Part shown: positions 33,804 to 42,575 of the stretch, piece after piece
Numbering within the stretch: the stretch's first letter is position 1
Layout: each line of letters begins with the position of its first letter
Assembly (NCBI RefSeq): GCF_003858635.1
Contig: NZ_RQJO01000015.1
Location: 62,001 to 126,000 of the forward strand
Origin: Larkinella rosea
Lineage (GTDB): Bacteria > Bacteroidota > Bacteroidia > Cytophagales > Spirosomataceae
Direction of reading: 5' to 3'
Length of the DNA stretch: 64,000 bases
Translations under genes and position numbers: made by a program
The notes under the pieces: generated by a model
The model's database searches: none
Told to the model about the DNA's origin: nothing
Seen by the model: only the letters and a program-made list of their open reading frames with translations

Positions 33804-34524
33804 TATTGCCCAAAAAATAGCACAACGGATTCAAGGCTTGCCCGAAGACATCAGCTTCGGGTACGAGCAGCTTGATATTACCAGAGAGGAATATTCAACG
33901 GCTGCTAAGGTGTTGGAACGCCTTCAGAAAAAGGGAGAGATTAAAAAACTCTCTAAAGGCATTTTCTACAAACCCAAAAAAACTGTTTTTGGTGAGAAAA
34001 GACCGGATGAACAGCAGTTACTGAAACCTTATCTCTATCAAAATGGGCAGCGAACAGCCTATATTACTGGGGATTATCTCTATAATCAGTTGGGTTTGAC
34101 AACTCAGTTGCCTGCCGTGATTAAAATAGCGAGCAGGCATCGAAGAATTTTTATCAACACAGGTGCCATCAAAGCAACGGCTATCAAAAGCTATGTAGAT
34201 GTCACAGAAGATAACTATCAACTATTGGGATTTCTGGATGCTATGAAAGACCTAAAACAAATAGCCGATGTCGACATTGAGAATGCAATTACCATCTTTA
34301 AGGACAGAGTAGGGGCGTTGGATAAGCAACAACGGCAAGCTATGATCCAATATGCCCTGGCATATCCACCACGCGTTAGAGCACTGCTTGGTGCTATATT
34401 GACGGATCTAGATCAACAAGATGGTGTAGATGATCTGCGCAATAGCATTAATCCACTGACAACGTTTAAATTAGCACTCCCCAATCAGCTATTGACGAGT
34501 GCTACAGACTGGAACATCCAATGA
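33796..34524 (+). CDS. AbiEi-like antitoxin / transcriptional regulator (DUF6088 type)
   Basis: The 242-residue protein begins MPSIAQKIAQRIQGLPEDIS and contains an N-terminal winged helix (LERLQKKGEIKKLSKGIFYKPKK), a pattern typical of AbiEi-type antitoxins of the DUF6088 group. An upstream in-frame ATG at 33736 would translate the palindromic operator and is rejected. AbiEi proteins repress their operon by binding inverted repeats and counteract the AbiEii nucleotidyltransferase. The last codons overlap the toxin start by 4 bp (ATGA), the normal layout of type IV abortive-infection systems. Confidence 0.88.
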   Translation: MPSIAQKIAQRIQGLPEDISFGYEQLDITREEYSTAAKVLERLQKKGEIKKLSKGIFYKPKKTVFGEKRPDEQQLLKPYLYQNGQRTAYITGDYLYNQLGLTTQLPAVIKIASRHRRIFINTGAIKATAIKSYVDVTEDNYQLLGFLDAMKDLKQIADVDIENAITIFKDRVGALDKQQRQAMIQYALAYPPRVRALLGAILTDLDQQDGVDDLRNSINPLTTFKLALPNQLLTSATDWNIQ

Positions 34525-35501
34525 AGTTACATGAAGATCAGAATCTTTTCGCCGACGCAGTGACGATCACCGCCCAGCAGATGAATTTGCCTGAGATTTA
34601 TGTCGAGAAGGATTATTGGGTAACACTTGCACTGCAACGTATTTTCACGGGGCCACTTGCCGAATTCACCATCTTTAAAGGGGGAACGGCATTATCAAAG
34701 TGCTTTTCGTTTATCAATCGCTTTTCAGAAGATGTAGATCTGGTACTGTTAAAAGAACCTGGTCTTTCGGCCAACCAATTAAAAGAACGCCTAAAACGTA
34801 TAAGCAATACCGTTTCTGAAGTTCTACCTGAAATCGAAGTCCCAGGCATTACCAACAAAAAGGGTATGATCAGAAAGACGGCGCATTCGTATTCGAGAGT
34901 ATTTAATGGGGAATTTGGGCAGGTACGAGACCTCATTATTCTAGAGTCCACTTGGCTAGGCTCACCAGAACCCGTTATCAAGGGCCAAATCAGTTCATTC
35001 GTTTATGAGATGATGCAATCAAGAGGGCAGGGCGAGTTAGCGAGCCAATACCATCTTTTGCCATTTGAGGTAACGCTATTAGCACCCACACGAACACTTT
35101 GCGAGAAGATCATGAGCCTGGTTCGCTTTTCCTATAGCGAAAAACCGCTTATTGATTTACGGAATAAGATTCGTCATGTCTATGATTTGCATCAGCTTTT
35201 AGAGCAAAAGGATATTTCTGATTTTTTCGATTCCGACAGCTTTGATATGATGCTGCATAAAGTGGGGCAAGACGATGAAATAAGCTTTAGAAACAACAAG
35301 GACTGGTTGTATATCCATCCGTCCCAAGCGTTGATTTTCTCCGAATTGAATCGCATTTGGCCAGAATTACAGCATACCTATAATGGGCCATTCAAAAGTC
35401 TGGTTTTTGGAAAATTACCGGCTGATAAGCTAGTCTTACAAACTCTGAAGCGTATTGCGAAGCGATTGTCTAGAATAAATTGGGTTCTGAAAACTAAATA
35501 A
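34521..35501 (+). CDS. AbiEii-family nucleotidyltransferase toxin
   Basis: The 326-residue protein has the nucleotidyltransferase signature FKGGTALSKCF (GGTALSK at 54-60) followed by the metal-binding RFSEDVDLVL (SEDVDL at 69-74), and the LAPTRTLCEKIMSLVR helix typical of the family. AbiEii toxins transfer nucleotides to tRNA acceptor ends or other targets and stop translation, giving abortive phage defence. The 4-bp overlap with the antitoxin gene supports strict coupling. It is intact. Confidence 0.92.
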   Translation: MKLHEDQNLFADAVTITAQQMNLPEIYVEKDYWVTLALQRIFTGPLAEFTIFKGGTALSKCFSFINRFSEDVDLVLLKEPGLSANQLKERLKRISNTVSEVLPEIEVPGITNKKGMIRKTAHSYSRVFNGEFGQVRDLIILESTWLGSPEPVIKGQISSFVYEMMQSRGQGELASQYHLLPFEVTLLAPTRTLCEKIMSLVRFSYSEKPLIDLRNKIRHVYDLHQLLEQKDISDFFDSDSFDMMLHKVGQDDEISFRNNKDWLYIHPSQALIFSELNRIWPELQHTYNGPFKSLVFGKLPADKLVLQTLKRIAKRLSRINWVLKTK

Positions 35502-35744
35502 CTCACTATGAACGATGCTTTGAAGCAAAACCCAAAAAGCTGATTTTGATACATTCAAAGAGCTATCAGGACGATTTTCGCATATATATGATTGTATCCT
35601 TTGTACTGTTTTATGAGTACAGGCTCATTCTTATTTTGCTATAAATTACTGTGAAAAGTTGAGAATTTTGGTGGTGAATTGTTCATGATAGCTTGTAGTA
35701 GTAATAAATAAACTATATTCAACCATTGAAAAATACCACACCTT

Positions 35745-37187
35745 ATGACGCAAGAGCAAGAAAGTTTTATTCGGGACTATCTGAAATTAATTATAAATGG
35801 AGAGGCTGCGATTTTTGCTGGAGCAGGTCTCTCTGTTGGCGTAGGTTATGTTGATTGGCGTGGACTGCTTCGAGATATAGCAACAGATATTGGCCTTGAG
35901 ATTGATAAAGAAACGGATTTAATATCTCTTGCTCAATTTCATGTGAATGAAAAAGGTGGACGAGGGAAGCTTAATCGAAAGATAATAGAAGAATTTACAG
36001 AGGAAACTGAGGTTTCCGAAAATCATAGAATTCTAGCTAGATTACCAATTCGGACGTTTTGGACAACGAACTATGATTCTTTAATAGAGGATGCTTTAGA
36101 AGAGACGTCGAAACGTGTTGATGTAAAACACACGGTAGATCAGCTACCCGATACTACATATAAGCGAGATGCGGTTGTCTACAAAATGCATGGGGATGCT
36201 AAGCACCCTTCTAAAGCTACAATTACAAAAGATGACTACGAGAAATATCACAAGAATAACGAAGGATTCATTACGACGCTAAGCTCTGACCTCGTTTCTA
36301 AAACGTTTCTCTTTCTGGGATTTAGCTTCACAGATCCTAACCTGGATTATGTTCTTAGCAGAGTGAGGTTGGTATTAGGCGAAAACGCTCGCCCGCATTA
36401 TTGTATCATTAGGCGTGTTAGTCGGAAAGACTACCCAACAGATGCTGATTTTGATTATAGTAAGCGTAGGCAACAATTATTAATTTCGGATCTTCGACGT
36501 TTTCAAATTGAAGCAATTATGATCGAAGATTATTCTGAAATAACTAATTTGTTAAGAGAAATCCAAAACCGTTTTAAACGTAATACAATTTTTATTTCCG
36601 GCAGTGCTGCAGATTATGCACCACATTCAGAAGACGATTCATTAGATTTCATTCATAGTTTAAGCAAAAAACTCGTACAAGAAAAATATTCTGTTGTAAA
36701 TGGCTTTGGTCTAGGTGTAGGCGATGCCATTATAAATGGAGCATTAGAAGCTATATATAGCTCTCCTAAGAAATTAAACGAAGAACAATTAATAATGCGC
36801 CCATTTCCGCAAAAGAAAACAGGAATTAAAGAGCTCGGTGAGCTATGGCAAGAATACCGAGAAAGAATGATATCGTTTGCAGGAATAGCAGTATTTATTT
36901 TTGGTAATAAAATAAATAAAGAAACTGGTAAGTTTGAATCTCTTGCTACAGGAGTTAAAAAAGAATTTGATATAGCTATAAAACAAGGAGTTATCCCAAT
37001 TCCTATTGGGATAACTGGTAGTATGGCCGCAGAGTTATGGGTAGAGGTTGAAAGAGAATTCGGGCAATATTATGCCGGCTTCGAAAATGTAAAATCGTCA
37101 TTTCTAGCCCTGAATGCTCCAGGCAAAAGTCTCAAACAATGCATTCCGTTAATCGTTTCAATTATCGATACAATCAATAAAAAATAA
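35745..37187 (+). CDS. thsA: ThsA: Thoeris NADase effector (SIR2 plus STALD/SLOG domains)
   Basis: The 480-residue protein has an N-terminal SIR2 domain with AIFAGAGLSVG (residues 22-32), N109 in WTTNYDSLIED and H149 in VVYKMHGDA. These correspond in spacing to the catalytic Asn and His of characterised Bacillus cereus ThsA (N112/H152). The C-terminal STALD domain begins near 281 (TIFISGSAADYAP) with the SVVNGFGLGVGDAII nucleotide-binding loop. On binding a cyclic ADP-ribose isomer made by ThsB, ThsA depletes NAD and kills the infected cell. The gene converges on the TIR gene at 37218, with both stops inside one hairpin. Confidence 0.93.
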   Translation: MTQEQESFIRDYLKLIINGEAAIFAGAGLSVGVGYVDWRGLLRDIATDIGLEIDKETDLISLAQFHVNEKGGRGKLNRKIIEEFTEETEVSENHRILARLPIRTFWTTNYDSLIEDALEETSKRVDVKHTVDQLPDTTYKRDAVVYKMHGDAKHPSKATITKDDYEKYHKNNEGFITTLSSDLVSKTFLFLGFSFTDPNLDYVLSRVRLVLGENARPHYCIIRRVSRKDYPTDADFDYSKRRQQLLISDLRRFQIEAIMIEDYSEITNLLREIQNRFKRNTIFISGSAADYAPHSEDDSLDFIHSLSKKLVQEKYSVVNGFGLGVGDAIINGALEAIYSSPKKLNEEQLIMRPFPQKKTGIKELGELWQEYRERMISFAGIAVFIFGNKINKETGKFESLATGVKKEFDIAIKQGVIPIPIGITGSMAAELWVEVEREFGQYYAGFENVKSSFLALNAPGKSLKQCIPLIVSIIDTINKK

Positions 37188-37219
37188 AAGAAATATACTA
37201 ATGGTCACTTCTTTTATTT
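37182..37219. terminator. Bidirectional terminator between thsA and thsB
   Basis: aaataaaagaa (37182-37192) pairs exactly with ttcttttattt (37209-37219). The stem covers the stop codons of both convergent genes, and A/T tracts lie on both sides. Confidence 0.65.
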
Positions 37220-37718
37220 ATATGGCTGTACCCTTGTAAATACCTCTAACTCTGATCGCTTCGTCGATCCAGCTATCAATATTATTTTTAATTGAATTGT
37301 AGGCATCTGTGGGTGTGGGATTGTAAACGGGTACAATAGATCCCATGTTCCAATACCCAACGTTGAATTGATCAAATGGATTTTTTCCTTGACTACACTT
37401 GCCGTTATTAGGGCAGTTCAAATTGTGGATATAAATCCCAACAACAGCCCGACCATCATTCCAGCCTTTTTTTATCTCATATTGTACCCAAGGCCGCTTA
37501 TGTGTTTCTTCGCCTATTAAGACCACTACGGCCTTACGATAATTCATGTTTTCTTGAATCCAGTTCTTTATGGCCTGATCACCACTACGTTTAATTTCTT
37601 CCCATTTATTAAAAGAAACAGGTTCATCACCATCTAAGATCCCCATGTTACGAATTTGTTGAACTCGCATTACGTCGTTATTAAAATGAAAGCTATAAAA
37701 AACACTTTTCTTGGCCAT
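37218..37718 (-). CDS. thsB: ThsB: TIR-like (DUF1863) signal synthase of Thoeris
   Basis: The 166-residue protein starts MAKKSVFYSFHFNNDVMRVQ, the trademark of the DUF1863 TIR-like family, with the catalytic glutamate E81 in RPWVQYEIKKGW (equivalent to the family's E85). KAVVVLIGEETH forms the central strand and loop. On phage infection ThsB proteins turn NAD into a cyclic ADP-ribose isomer that activates ThsA. Convergent placement is less usual than thsB-thsA co-directional operons, so each gene needs its own promoter. Upstream of its start lies a 350-bp AT-rich stretch. Confidence 0.92.
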   Translation of the reverse strand: MAKKSVFYSFHFNNDVMRVQQIRNMGILDGDEPVSFNKWEEIKRSGDQAIKNWIQENMNYRKAVVVLIGEETHKRPWVQYEIKKGWNDGRAVVGIYIHNLNCPNNGKCSQGKNPFDQFNVGYWNMGSIVPVYNPTPTDAYNSIKNNIDSWIDEAIRVRGIYKGTAI

Positions 37719-38070
37719 ACAACTATTAGTTAGCGGGAAAATTACTAGTTTAATGTATAACTATTATTTACATTTTTATACAAATCATATCGGCAATAAT
37801 CTTAATATTGGCTAATATAACATGTATATTATACTGAAAACAAAGTCGTGAAGAACGATGTTTTCCTTAAAGGGAATATTCTTATTTTAAACAGAAATAA
37901 AGATACAAGTAAAATCGTGATCAAAGAAATAGATCCATATATTCTTATTACAATATATGATGGATTTATACATAAAGATATAACTATATGCTTTTATTAA
38001 TCGGTAGGGTAAGGACCTTTGAATAACACCTTTATATTATCATCTTGTATAAATATCTCACCATCGTAAC
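37719..38070. other. AT-rich divergent promoter region, no gene seen
   Basis: It lies between thsB (minus) and the MazG-like gene (plus). A candidate promoter element ttgtataaatatctc is found at about 38,046-38,060, close to the ATG at 38071. There is no open frame or RNA gene that I can recognise; the AT content is among the highest in the window. Confidence 0.4.
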
Positions 38071-38958
38071 ATGACCTTAGACGAATACCAATCGAAGACA
38101 AAAACCACAATACAAAGCTACAATTCAGCCGACCAGAAAAACTTCTTCATGGGTTATTTGGGTCTTGCTGGTGAAGCTGGATCGGTTTTGACCACACTAA
38201 AGAAATTAATCCGAGACGGCGAGGGGTTTGGCAGCTTTGAGAAAGCGCTGAAAGAGGAACTGGGAGATGTACTATGGTATGTATCTGCCATCGCGTCGCA
38301 TTACGGATGTTCTTTAGAAGAGATTGCACAGCAGAATCTATCAAAAACCTACGATCGCTATGAGGAACTCAATTTATTGAGTATTCCGCGCTTTGATGAA
38401 AATTATGAGGAGAAGTTTCCGGACTCATTTGTCATCAGATTCGTTGAAGAACAAGGGGAATACTTTTTAACCGTCAAGATGGTTTGGGAGAATGAAACCA
38501 CTGGCCAATCAATTGAGTTAGGTGATCCATTGACAGATAATTCGTGGAAGCCTAACGATTACAGATATCACGATGTCTTCCATTTAGGCCATGTTGCATT
38601 CCTAGGTTGGTCTCCTGTGCTTAGACAACTAATGAAGCTTAAACGTAAAAGTGATCCTATTGCTTTAGATGCAGAAGATAGAGGGAGACCTCAAGTGGCA
38701 GAGGAAGCTATTACATTGATTGTTTATAACTATGCTAAAGGCAACAAAATGTTGCGTGCAAGTGACCGAATTGACACCGAGTTGCTTAAAATCATTAAAC
38801 AACTGGTTGTTGACCTTGAAGTTTCGTCGGTGACTTTGTATCAATGGGAAAAGACAATCATAGAGTCCTATAGGGTATTTCATCAAATTGTTGAAAATAA
38901 GGGCGGAAAAGTATTAGTCTCACCTAAGAATAGACAATTACAGTATATTGGTAAATAA
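38071..38958 (+). CDS. MazG-like nucleoside triphosphate pyrophosphohydrolase with C-terminal extension
   Basis: Residues 1-95 form the all-alpha NTP-pyrophosphohydrolase fold: LGLAGEAGSVLTTLKKLI and LKEELGDVLWYVSAIASHYG carry the acidic metal ligands (E-x-G and EExGD). The remaining 200 residues, including NDYRYHDVFHLGHVAFLGWS and DRGRPQVAEEAI, form a second domain found in a family of nucleotide pyrophosphohydrolases associated with defence and DNA-modification loci. The enzyme should hydrolyse an unusual (d)NTP to the monophosphate. It is the first gene of a four-gene operon; the next start is 43 bp downstream. Confidence 0.85.
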   Translation: MTLDEYQSKTKTTIQSYNSADQKNFFMGYLGLAGEAGSVLTTLKKLIRDGEGFGSFEKALKEELGDVLWYVSAIASHYGCSLEEIAQQNLSKTYDRYEELNLLSIPRFDENYEEKFPDSFVIRFVEEQGEYFLTVKMVWENETTGQSIELGDPLTDNSWKPNDYRYHDVFHLGHVAFLGWSPVLRQLMKLKRKSDPIALDAEDRGRPQVAEEAITLIVYNYAKGNKMLRASDRIDTELLKIIKQLVVDLEVSSVTLYQWEKTIIESYRVFHQIVENKGGKVLVSPKNRQLQYIGK

Positions 38959-39001
38959 CGACCAAACTGAACCGTTAATCACCTGTATAAAAGATTACAT
39001 C

Positions 39002-40015
39002 ATGTCTATTCATTTCACAAAACTGACAAAACCTAAAAAATCTTTAGCCTACAGCTCTTATTGGCGTTTTGCGGTTAAGCGTCACAACGTTTTCGTTAAA
39101 CGTCTGACCGATCCATATGGCCCTTGGACGGATGATCCGGCTATTCGCGACAACCGCTTCACGAATATTTTTAGAGCTTCTGATCGAGTAAGTCAGTATC
39201 TGATTGATTTACAGTATAATGAACAAGAAATAGCTCAGATATTTTTTAAAACGATTCTTTTCAAAATTTTCAATAAGATTGAAACATATCGCTATCTGGA
39301 ACGTGAGCTCGGTAAAGTAGATTCTATATCATTCTCTCTGGAGAAGTACGATGAATTATTGACACTACGAATGGCGAGTCAGCGCCCGATTTATTCAGCG
39401 GCCTATATCATGCCATCTGCTGGACGCGTATTCGGATACAAATTCAAACACACTAATCATTTGGCGCTGTTAGCCAAAATGATGAAAGATAAAGCGTATA
39501 ATAAAATTGTCGAAACAAAAAGTTTAGAGGAAGTCTACAAGATTTTACTTTCCTACCCATCGTTTGGTAACTTTTTAGCATTTCAATATACCATTGATTT
39601 AAACTATAGCTCCATAATTAACTTCTCCGAAATGGACTTTGTGGTAGCTGGCCCAGGGGCAAAGAGTGGGATCAATAAGTGCTTTGATCATCTTGGTGAT
39701 TACACCTATGAAGACGTCATAAAATTAATGGTAGAAAGCCAGGAAGAAGAGTGTGAACGCTTAGAGTTAGAACTGCCTACACTTTGGGGAAGACGGCTAC
39801 AATTAATTGATTGCCAGAACCTGTTTTGCGAGGTAGACAAATATTTGAGAGTTATTTGTCCTGAATTAAATGGATCGACAGGCCGAACCAGAATAAAACA
39901 GAAATACACTTTTTCTAAAGGGGCAATCTCGTTATTTTTCCCACCAAAATGGAACATTAATCATAAACTCACACCGCTATGCTTAACGAAGGCAAACGCC
40001 GACATGTTTTTATAA
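39002..40015 (+). CDS. Putative DNA base hypermodification protein (5-hmdU DNA kinase helical-domain-like)
   Basis: The 337-residue protein carries the pattern YWRFAVKRHNVFVKRL, PYGPWTDDPAIRDNRFTNIF and RASDRVSQYLIDLQY. I recognise this as the helical HMUDK domain that accompanies 5-hydroxymethyl-dU kinases and related thymine-hypermodification enzymes of phages; DNA-glycosylase-like folds of the aGPT-pyrophosphorylase group share it. No P-loop kinase domain is present. The ATG at 39002 is preferred over a TTG 54 bp upstream that overlaps the preceding gene. Its last 37 bp overlap the TIR gene. A role in DNA base modification or removal is inferred. Confidence 0.72.
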   Translation: MSIHFTKLTKPKKSLAYSSYWRFAVKRHNVFVKRLTDPYGPWTDDPAIRDNRFTNIFRASDRVSQYLIDLQYNEQEIAQIFFKTILFKIFNKIETYRYLERELGKVDSISFSLEKYDELLTLRMASQRPIYSAAYIMPSAGRVFGYKFKHTNHLALLAKMMKDKAYNKIVETKSLEEVYKILLSYPSFGNFLAFQYTIDLNYSSIINFSEMDFVVAGPGAKSGINKCFDHLGDYTYEDVIKLMVESQEEECERLELELPTLWGRRLQLIDCQNLFCEVDKYLRVICPELNGSTGRTRIKQKYTFSKGAISLFFPPKWNINHKLTPLCLTKANADMFL

Positions 40016-40476
40016 GCCATCATCATAAGGATGATGTGCATGTTGATAGTGTTACAAACCTACTCCATAAAAAAGGAGATGATATAAGAAATAGCTCATG
40101 GCGTCAACTTAAACCGGAAAACCAAGAGCGTATTAAGGACAAGCGTGTTAGCGATGAGGTTATTAGACGTTATCTTCGACGAAAAATTTCCTGGGCTGGA
40201 ACAGTTGTTGTTTTAATTGGTAAGGACACTCATACACGACCTTGGGTAAACTGGGAAATCGAAGAAGCAAATAGACAAGGGAAGCGGATAGTAGGAGTAT
40301 ATCTGCGTGGTGGTACGGAAGCTGATGTACCTGAAAGTTTAAAAGACCATGCTACTTCAATAGTTAATTGGAATACGGATAGCATTCAAAGTGCTATTAG
40401 TGGAGAGAATGTATTCAAAACTCCTGAAGGCGCTTCTCGTCCAGCACCATATGAAATGAAATCATCAACTTGCTAA
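39979..40476 (+). CDS. TIR-like (ThsB/DUF1863-like) protein
   Basis: The 165-residue protein reads RRHVFISHHHKDDVHVDSVT, a TIR beta-strand-alpha beginning, then AGTVVVLIGKDTHTRPWVNW with the catalytic glutamate E93 (NWEIEEANRQGK) and RIVGVYLRGG. It is a distant relative of the ThsB at 37218-37718 and has the active-site Glu, so NAD cleavage or cyclisation is likely. It is embedded in the MazG/HMUDK operon: it overlaps the upstream gene by 37 bp and ends 6 bp before the next. It could be an additional ThsB feeding the nearby ThsA or the effector of its own operon. Confidence 0.85.
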   Translation: MLNEGKRRHVFISHHHKDDVHVDSVTNLLHKKGDDIRNSSWRQLKPENQERIKDKRVSDEVIRRYLRRKISWAGTVVVLIGKDTHTRPWVNWEIEEANRQGKRIVGVYLRGGTEADVPESLKDHATSIVNWNTDSIQSAISGENVFKTPEGASRPAPYEMKSSTC

Positions 40477-40482
40477 TGTCTG

Positions 40483-41136
40483 ATGGCTAAAGTCTATATG
40501 TATGTAGTAGACCGAGACTTTGGCTTCGCGCCAAACCCATTTCATGGTTTCTGTACGCTAGCTACTTGTAAACCTAGAATAAGAAATGTAGCAGCACCTG
40601 ATGATTGGGTTATCGGTATGGGTGGAAAGAAGCTTAAAGCTACCGGAAGGTGTGTTTTCGCTATGAAGGTTACCCATGTAGTAACTTACAATGAGTATTG
40701 GACTAACCCTGATTATAATGATAAAAAGCCTATTCCAAATGGAAGTAAACGCATAATGTTAGGTGATAACATTTATTCTCAGCAAGAGAACAACCAATGG
40801 AAACAAGCTCATTCTCACCACAGTTACCCTGATGGCTCAACAAACATTCACAATTTAACTAGAGATACAAAATCTAATAAAGTTCTTATCTCTAAGCACT
40901 TCTATTATTTCGGTAGAGCGGCTCCGATTGTCCCTGATCTACTACTTGCTCGACTTGGCTTTAGAAATGCTATAGGACATAGGACCTTTCCCCTTGCAGA
41001 AGCAAGAGAAATGCTTTCATGGTTAGATCAAGAGTTTCTATATCAGCAGAACCAATTAATAGCTAACCCATTTAATTTTGATAAAGGTATAACTCATTAT
41101 TCTGTGGAGAATAACCGTATCACAGTCATAAAGTAA
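40483..41136 (+). CDS. Nucleotide-modification-associated protein (Nmad2-like)
   Basis: The 217-residue protein begins MAKVYMYVVDRDFGFAPNPF and contains HGFCTLATCKPRIRNVA and DDWVIGMGGKKLKATGRCVF, the hallmark of the Nmad2 group predicted to act in modified-nucleotide systems. A ASCH/PUA-like barrel with an LISKHFYYFGRAAP segment follows. No catalytic chemistry has been established for this group to my knowledge. It closes the operon 6 bp behind the TIR gene, implying coupled expression. Confidence 0.78.
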   Translation: MAKVYMYVVDRDFGFAPNPFHGFCTLATCKPRIRNVAAPDDWVIGMGGKKLKATGRCVFAMKVTHVVTYNEYWTNPDYNDKKPIPNGSKRIMLGDNIYSQQENNQWKQAHSHHSYPDGSTNIHNLTRDTKSNKVLISKHFYYFGRAAPIVPDLLLARLGFRNAIGHRTFPLAEAREMLSWLDQEFLYQQNQLIANPFNFDKGITHYSVENNRITVIK

Positions 41137-41283
41137 GACTGATAAATTGGTAGCGCTAAATAAATCTGCTAGATTAATTTAGCAATAATTGAAATAGCTT
41201 TGTCATTTAGGCTAAGAAACTAAATGATCACCCAAAGAATATTCCTACACCATTATATCTAATACTTTTTAATTGTCAAGAAT

Positions 41284-42558
41284 ATGGAAATTAAATGTTC
41301 AGTTTTTTTGCCATTTAGTGATCGTTTTACTTTTGTTTTTGACGCGTTGAATAAAGTAAAGCCTATTGTTTATAAAGAGACAACAATATATTTTACTTTT
41401 TTTAGAGCAGATGATGAATATGTGACCGATAGTTTAGCAATCGATAAAATCAAAGAGTTGATTAGAGAATGTGATATTGCCTTATTTGATTTAACCACCT
41501 TCAGGCCGAACGTTTGTTGGGAGTTAGGTTTTGCAGAAGGTATCGAAAAAGATATATTTATTCTTTATGATAAAAACTATCAAAAAAACATAAGAAAATT
41601 TAAGAAAATATTTCCATTGAACTTGAGTGGTAGGGAAAGAATTAATTATAAGTTTAGTGTTGAAGGCTTAAAGAACTTTGAGGCTGATATTGAATCTAAG
41701 CTAAAATCAACTATTCCCAAAATTATCGCAAAAAAAGAAACATTATATAAAGACAAAGATGTTGAAGATTATTTAAATAATATAAAATCTGGATTGAAAA
41801 AAATTAAAAATGATTCTCTATTGAAAAATTTAGCAAAAGGAGAATTACAACGATTAGGTAATCGGATTTCAAATTTACAAAAAGGAGTTTTTGACTTAAG
41901 GAATAGAAAACCTAGCAAAGATGTAATAAAATATTACGCCTTTTATTTGTCACAACTCGATAACGAAGATTGTAAATTTCTGACAATTACGCATTTCAAT
42001 TTTTGGAACTTTATAACTAGGAACGGACAAGATTGGTCTTACTTTGATAAGAATATAGAGGCCGTTAAAAAAGGAACATTACTTCAGAGAATATTTAGAG
42101 TACCTATTAATGAAAAAGGAGAGATAATTTATCGCCCTAATGAGGAAAAATTTGCAAAAGAATTATTGAATCGCCATTTTGGTGCAGCTAAAGATAACGC
42201 CCAATATAAAGGAAAATTAGAGCTAAAAATATCGTATGTCGAAGATAATCGGTCAATTGATAGATTTGGAAACATGGCTCTATGGTATAAAAAAGATCAG
42301 CGCATGATGTTTAAACCATCCTATGAATTGAAAGAAGAGTCTAACCCTTTAAAAGAAACAATTCTCACTTATTGGGAAAAGAAAAGAGACATTGAAAAGA
42401 AAGGAAATACTGAAAAGAATAAAAGTACGATAGAAAGTGGAGAAAATCAGGCCGAATTTATTTCAGCTGAAAATGATTTCAATTATGCTTGGAAAGAAAG
42501 CAAAATTCTTGACAAAGAGTTATTAAGTAAAATTTTAAAAAATCAAATAATTAAATAA
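41284..42558 (+). CDS. TIR/nucleoside 2-deoxyribosyltransferase-like protein with C-terminal extension
   Basis: The N-terminal domain (about 1-125) has the Rossmann-like plan of TIR and deoxyribosyltransferase folds: CSVFLPFSDRFTFVFDAL, FFRADDEYVTDSLAIDKIK, then IRECDIALFDLTTFRPNVCWELGFAEG with the putative catalytic E80. The D-L-T-x-N-P-N-V-x-x-E-L-G-like motif is typical of NAD-cleaving effectors and of nucleotide-binding TIR-like proteins. A linker (about 125-200, charged, helical) leads to a C-terminal domain of unknown type (FLTITHFNFWNFITRNG, LLQRIFRVPINEKGEII). It lies 17 bp ahead of the PEP-module gene on the same strand, so both should form a unit. Confidence 0.75.
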   Translation: MEIKCSVFLPFSDRFTFVFDALNKVKPIVYKETTIYFTFFRADDEYVTDSLAIDKIKELIRECDIALFDLTTFRPNVCWELGFAEGIEKDIFILYDKNYQKNIRKFKKIFPLNLSGRERINYKFSVEGLKNFEADIESKLKSTIPKIIAKKETLYKDKDVEDYLNNIKSGLKKIKNDSLLKNLAKGELQRLGNRISNLQKGVFDLRNRKPSKDVIKYYAFYLSQLDNEDCKFLTITHFNFWNFITRNGQDWSYFDKNIEAVKKGTLLQRIFRVPINEKGEIIYRPNEEKFAKELLNRHFGAAKDNAQYKGKLELKISYVEDNRSIDRFGNMALWYKKDQRMMFKPSYELKEESNPLKETILTYWEKKRDIEKKGNTEKNKSTIESGENQAEFISAENDFNYAWKESKILDKELLSKILKNQIIK

Positions 42559-42575
42559 ATAATCCTACGATAAAT

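Noticed and set aside
37719-38070. Possible small RNA or riboswitch in the AT-rich gap between thsB and the MazG-like gene
   Set aside because: No stable stem or known aptamer pattern could be recognised by eye; only a tentative promoter was found.
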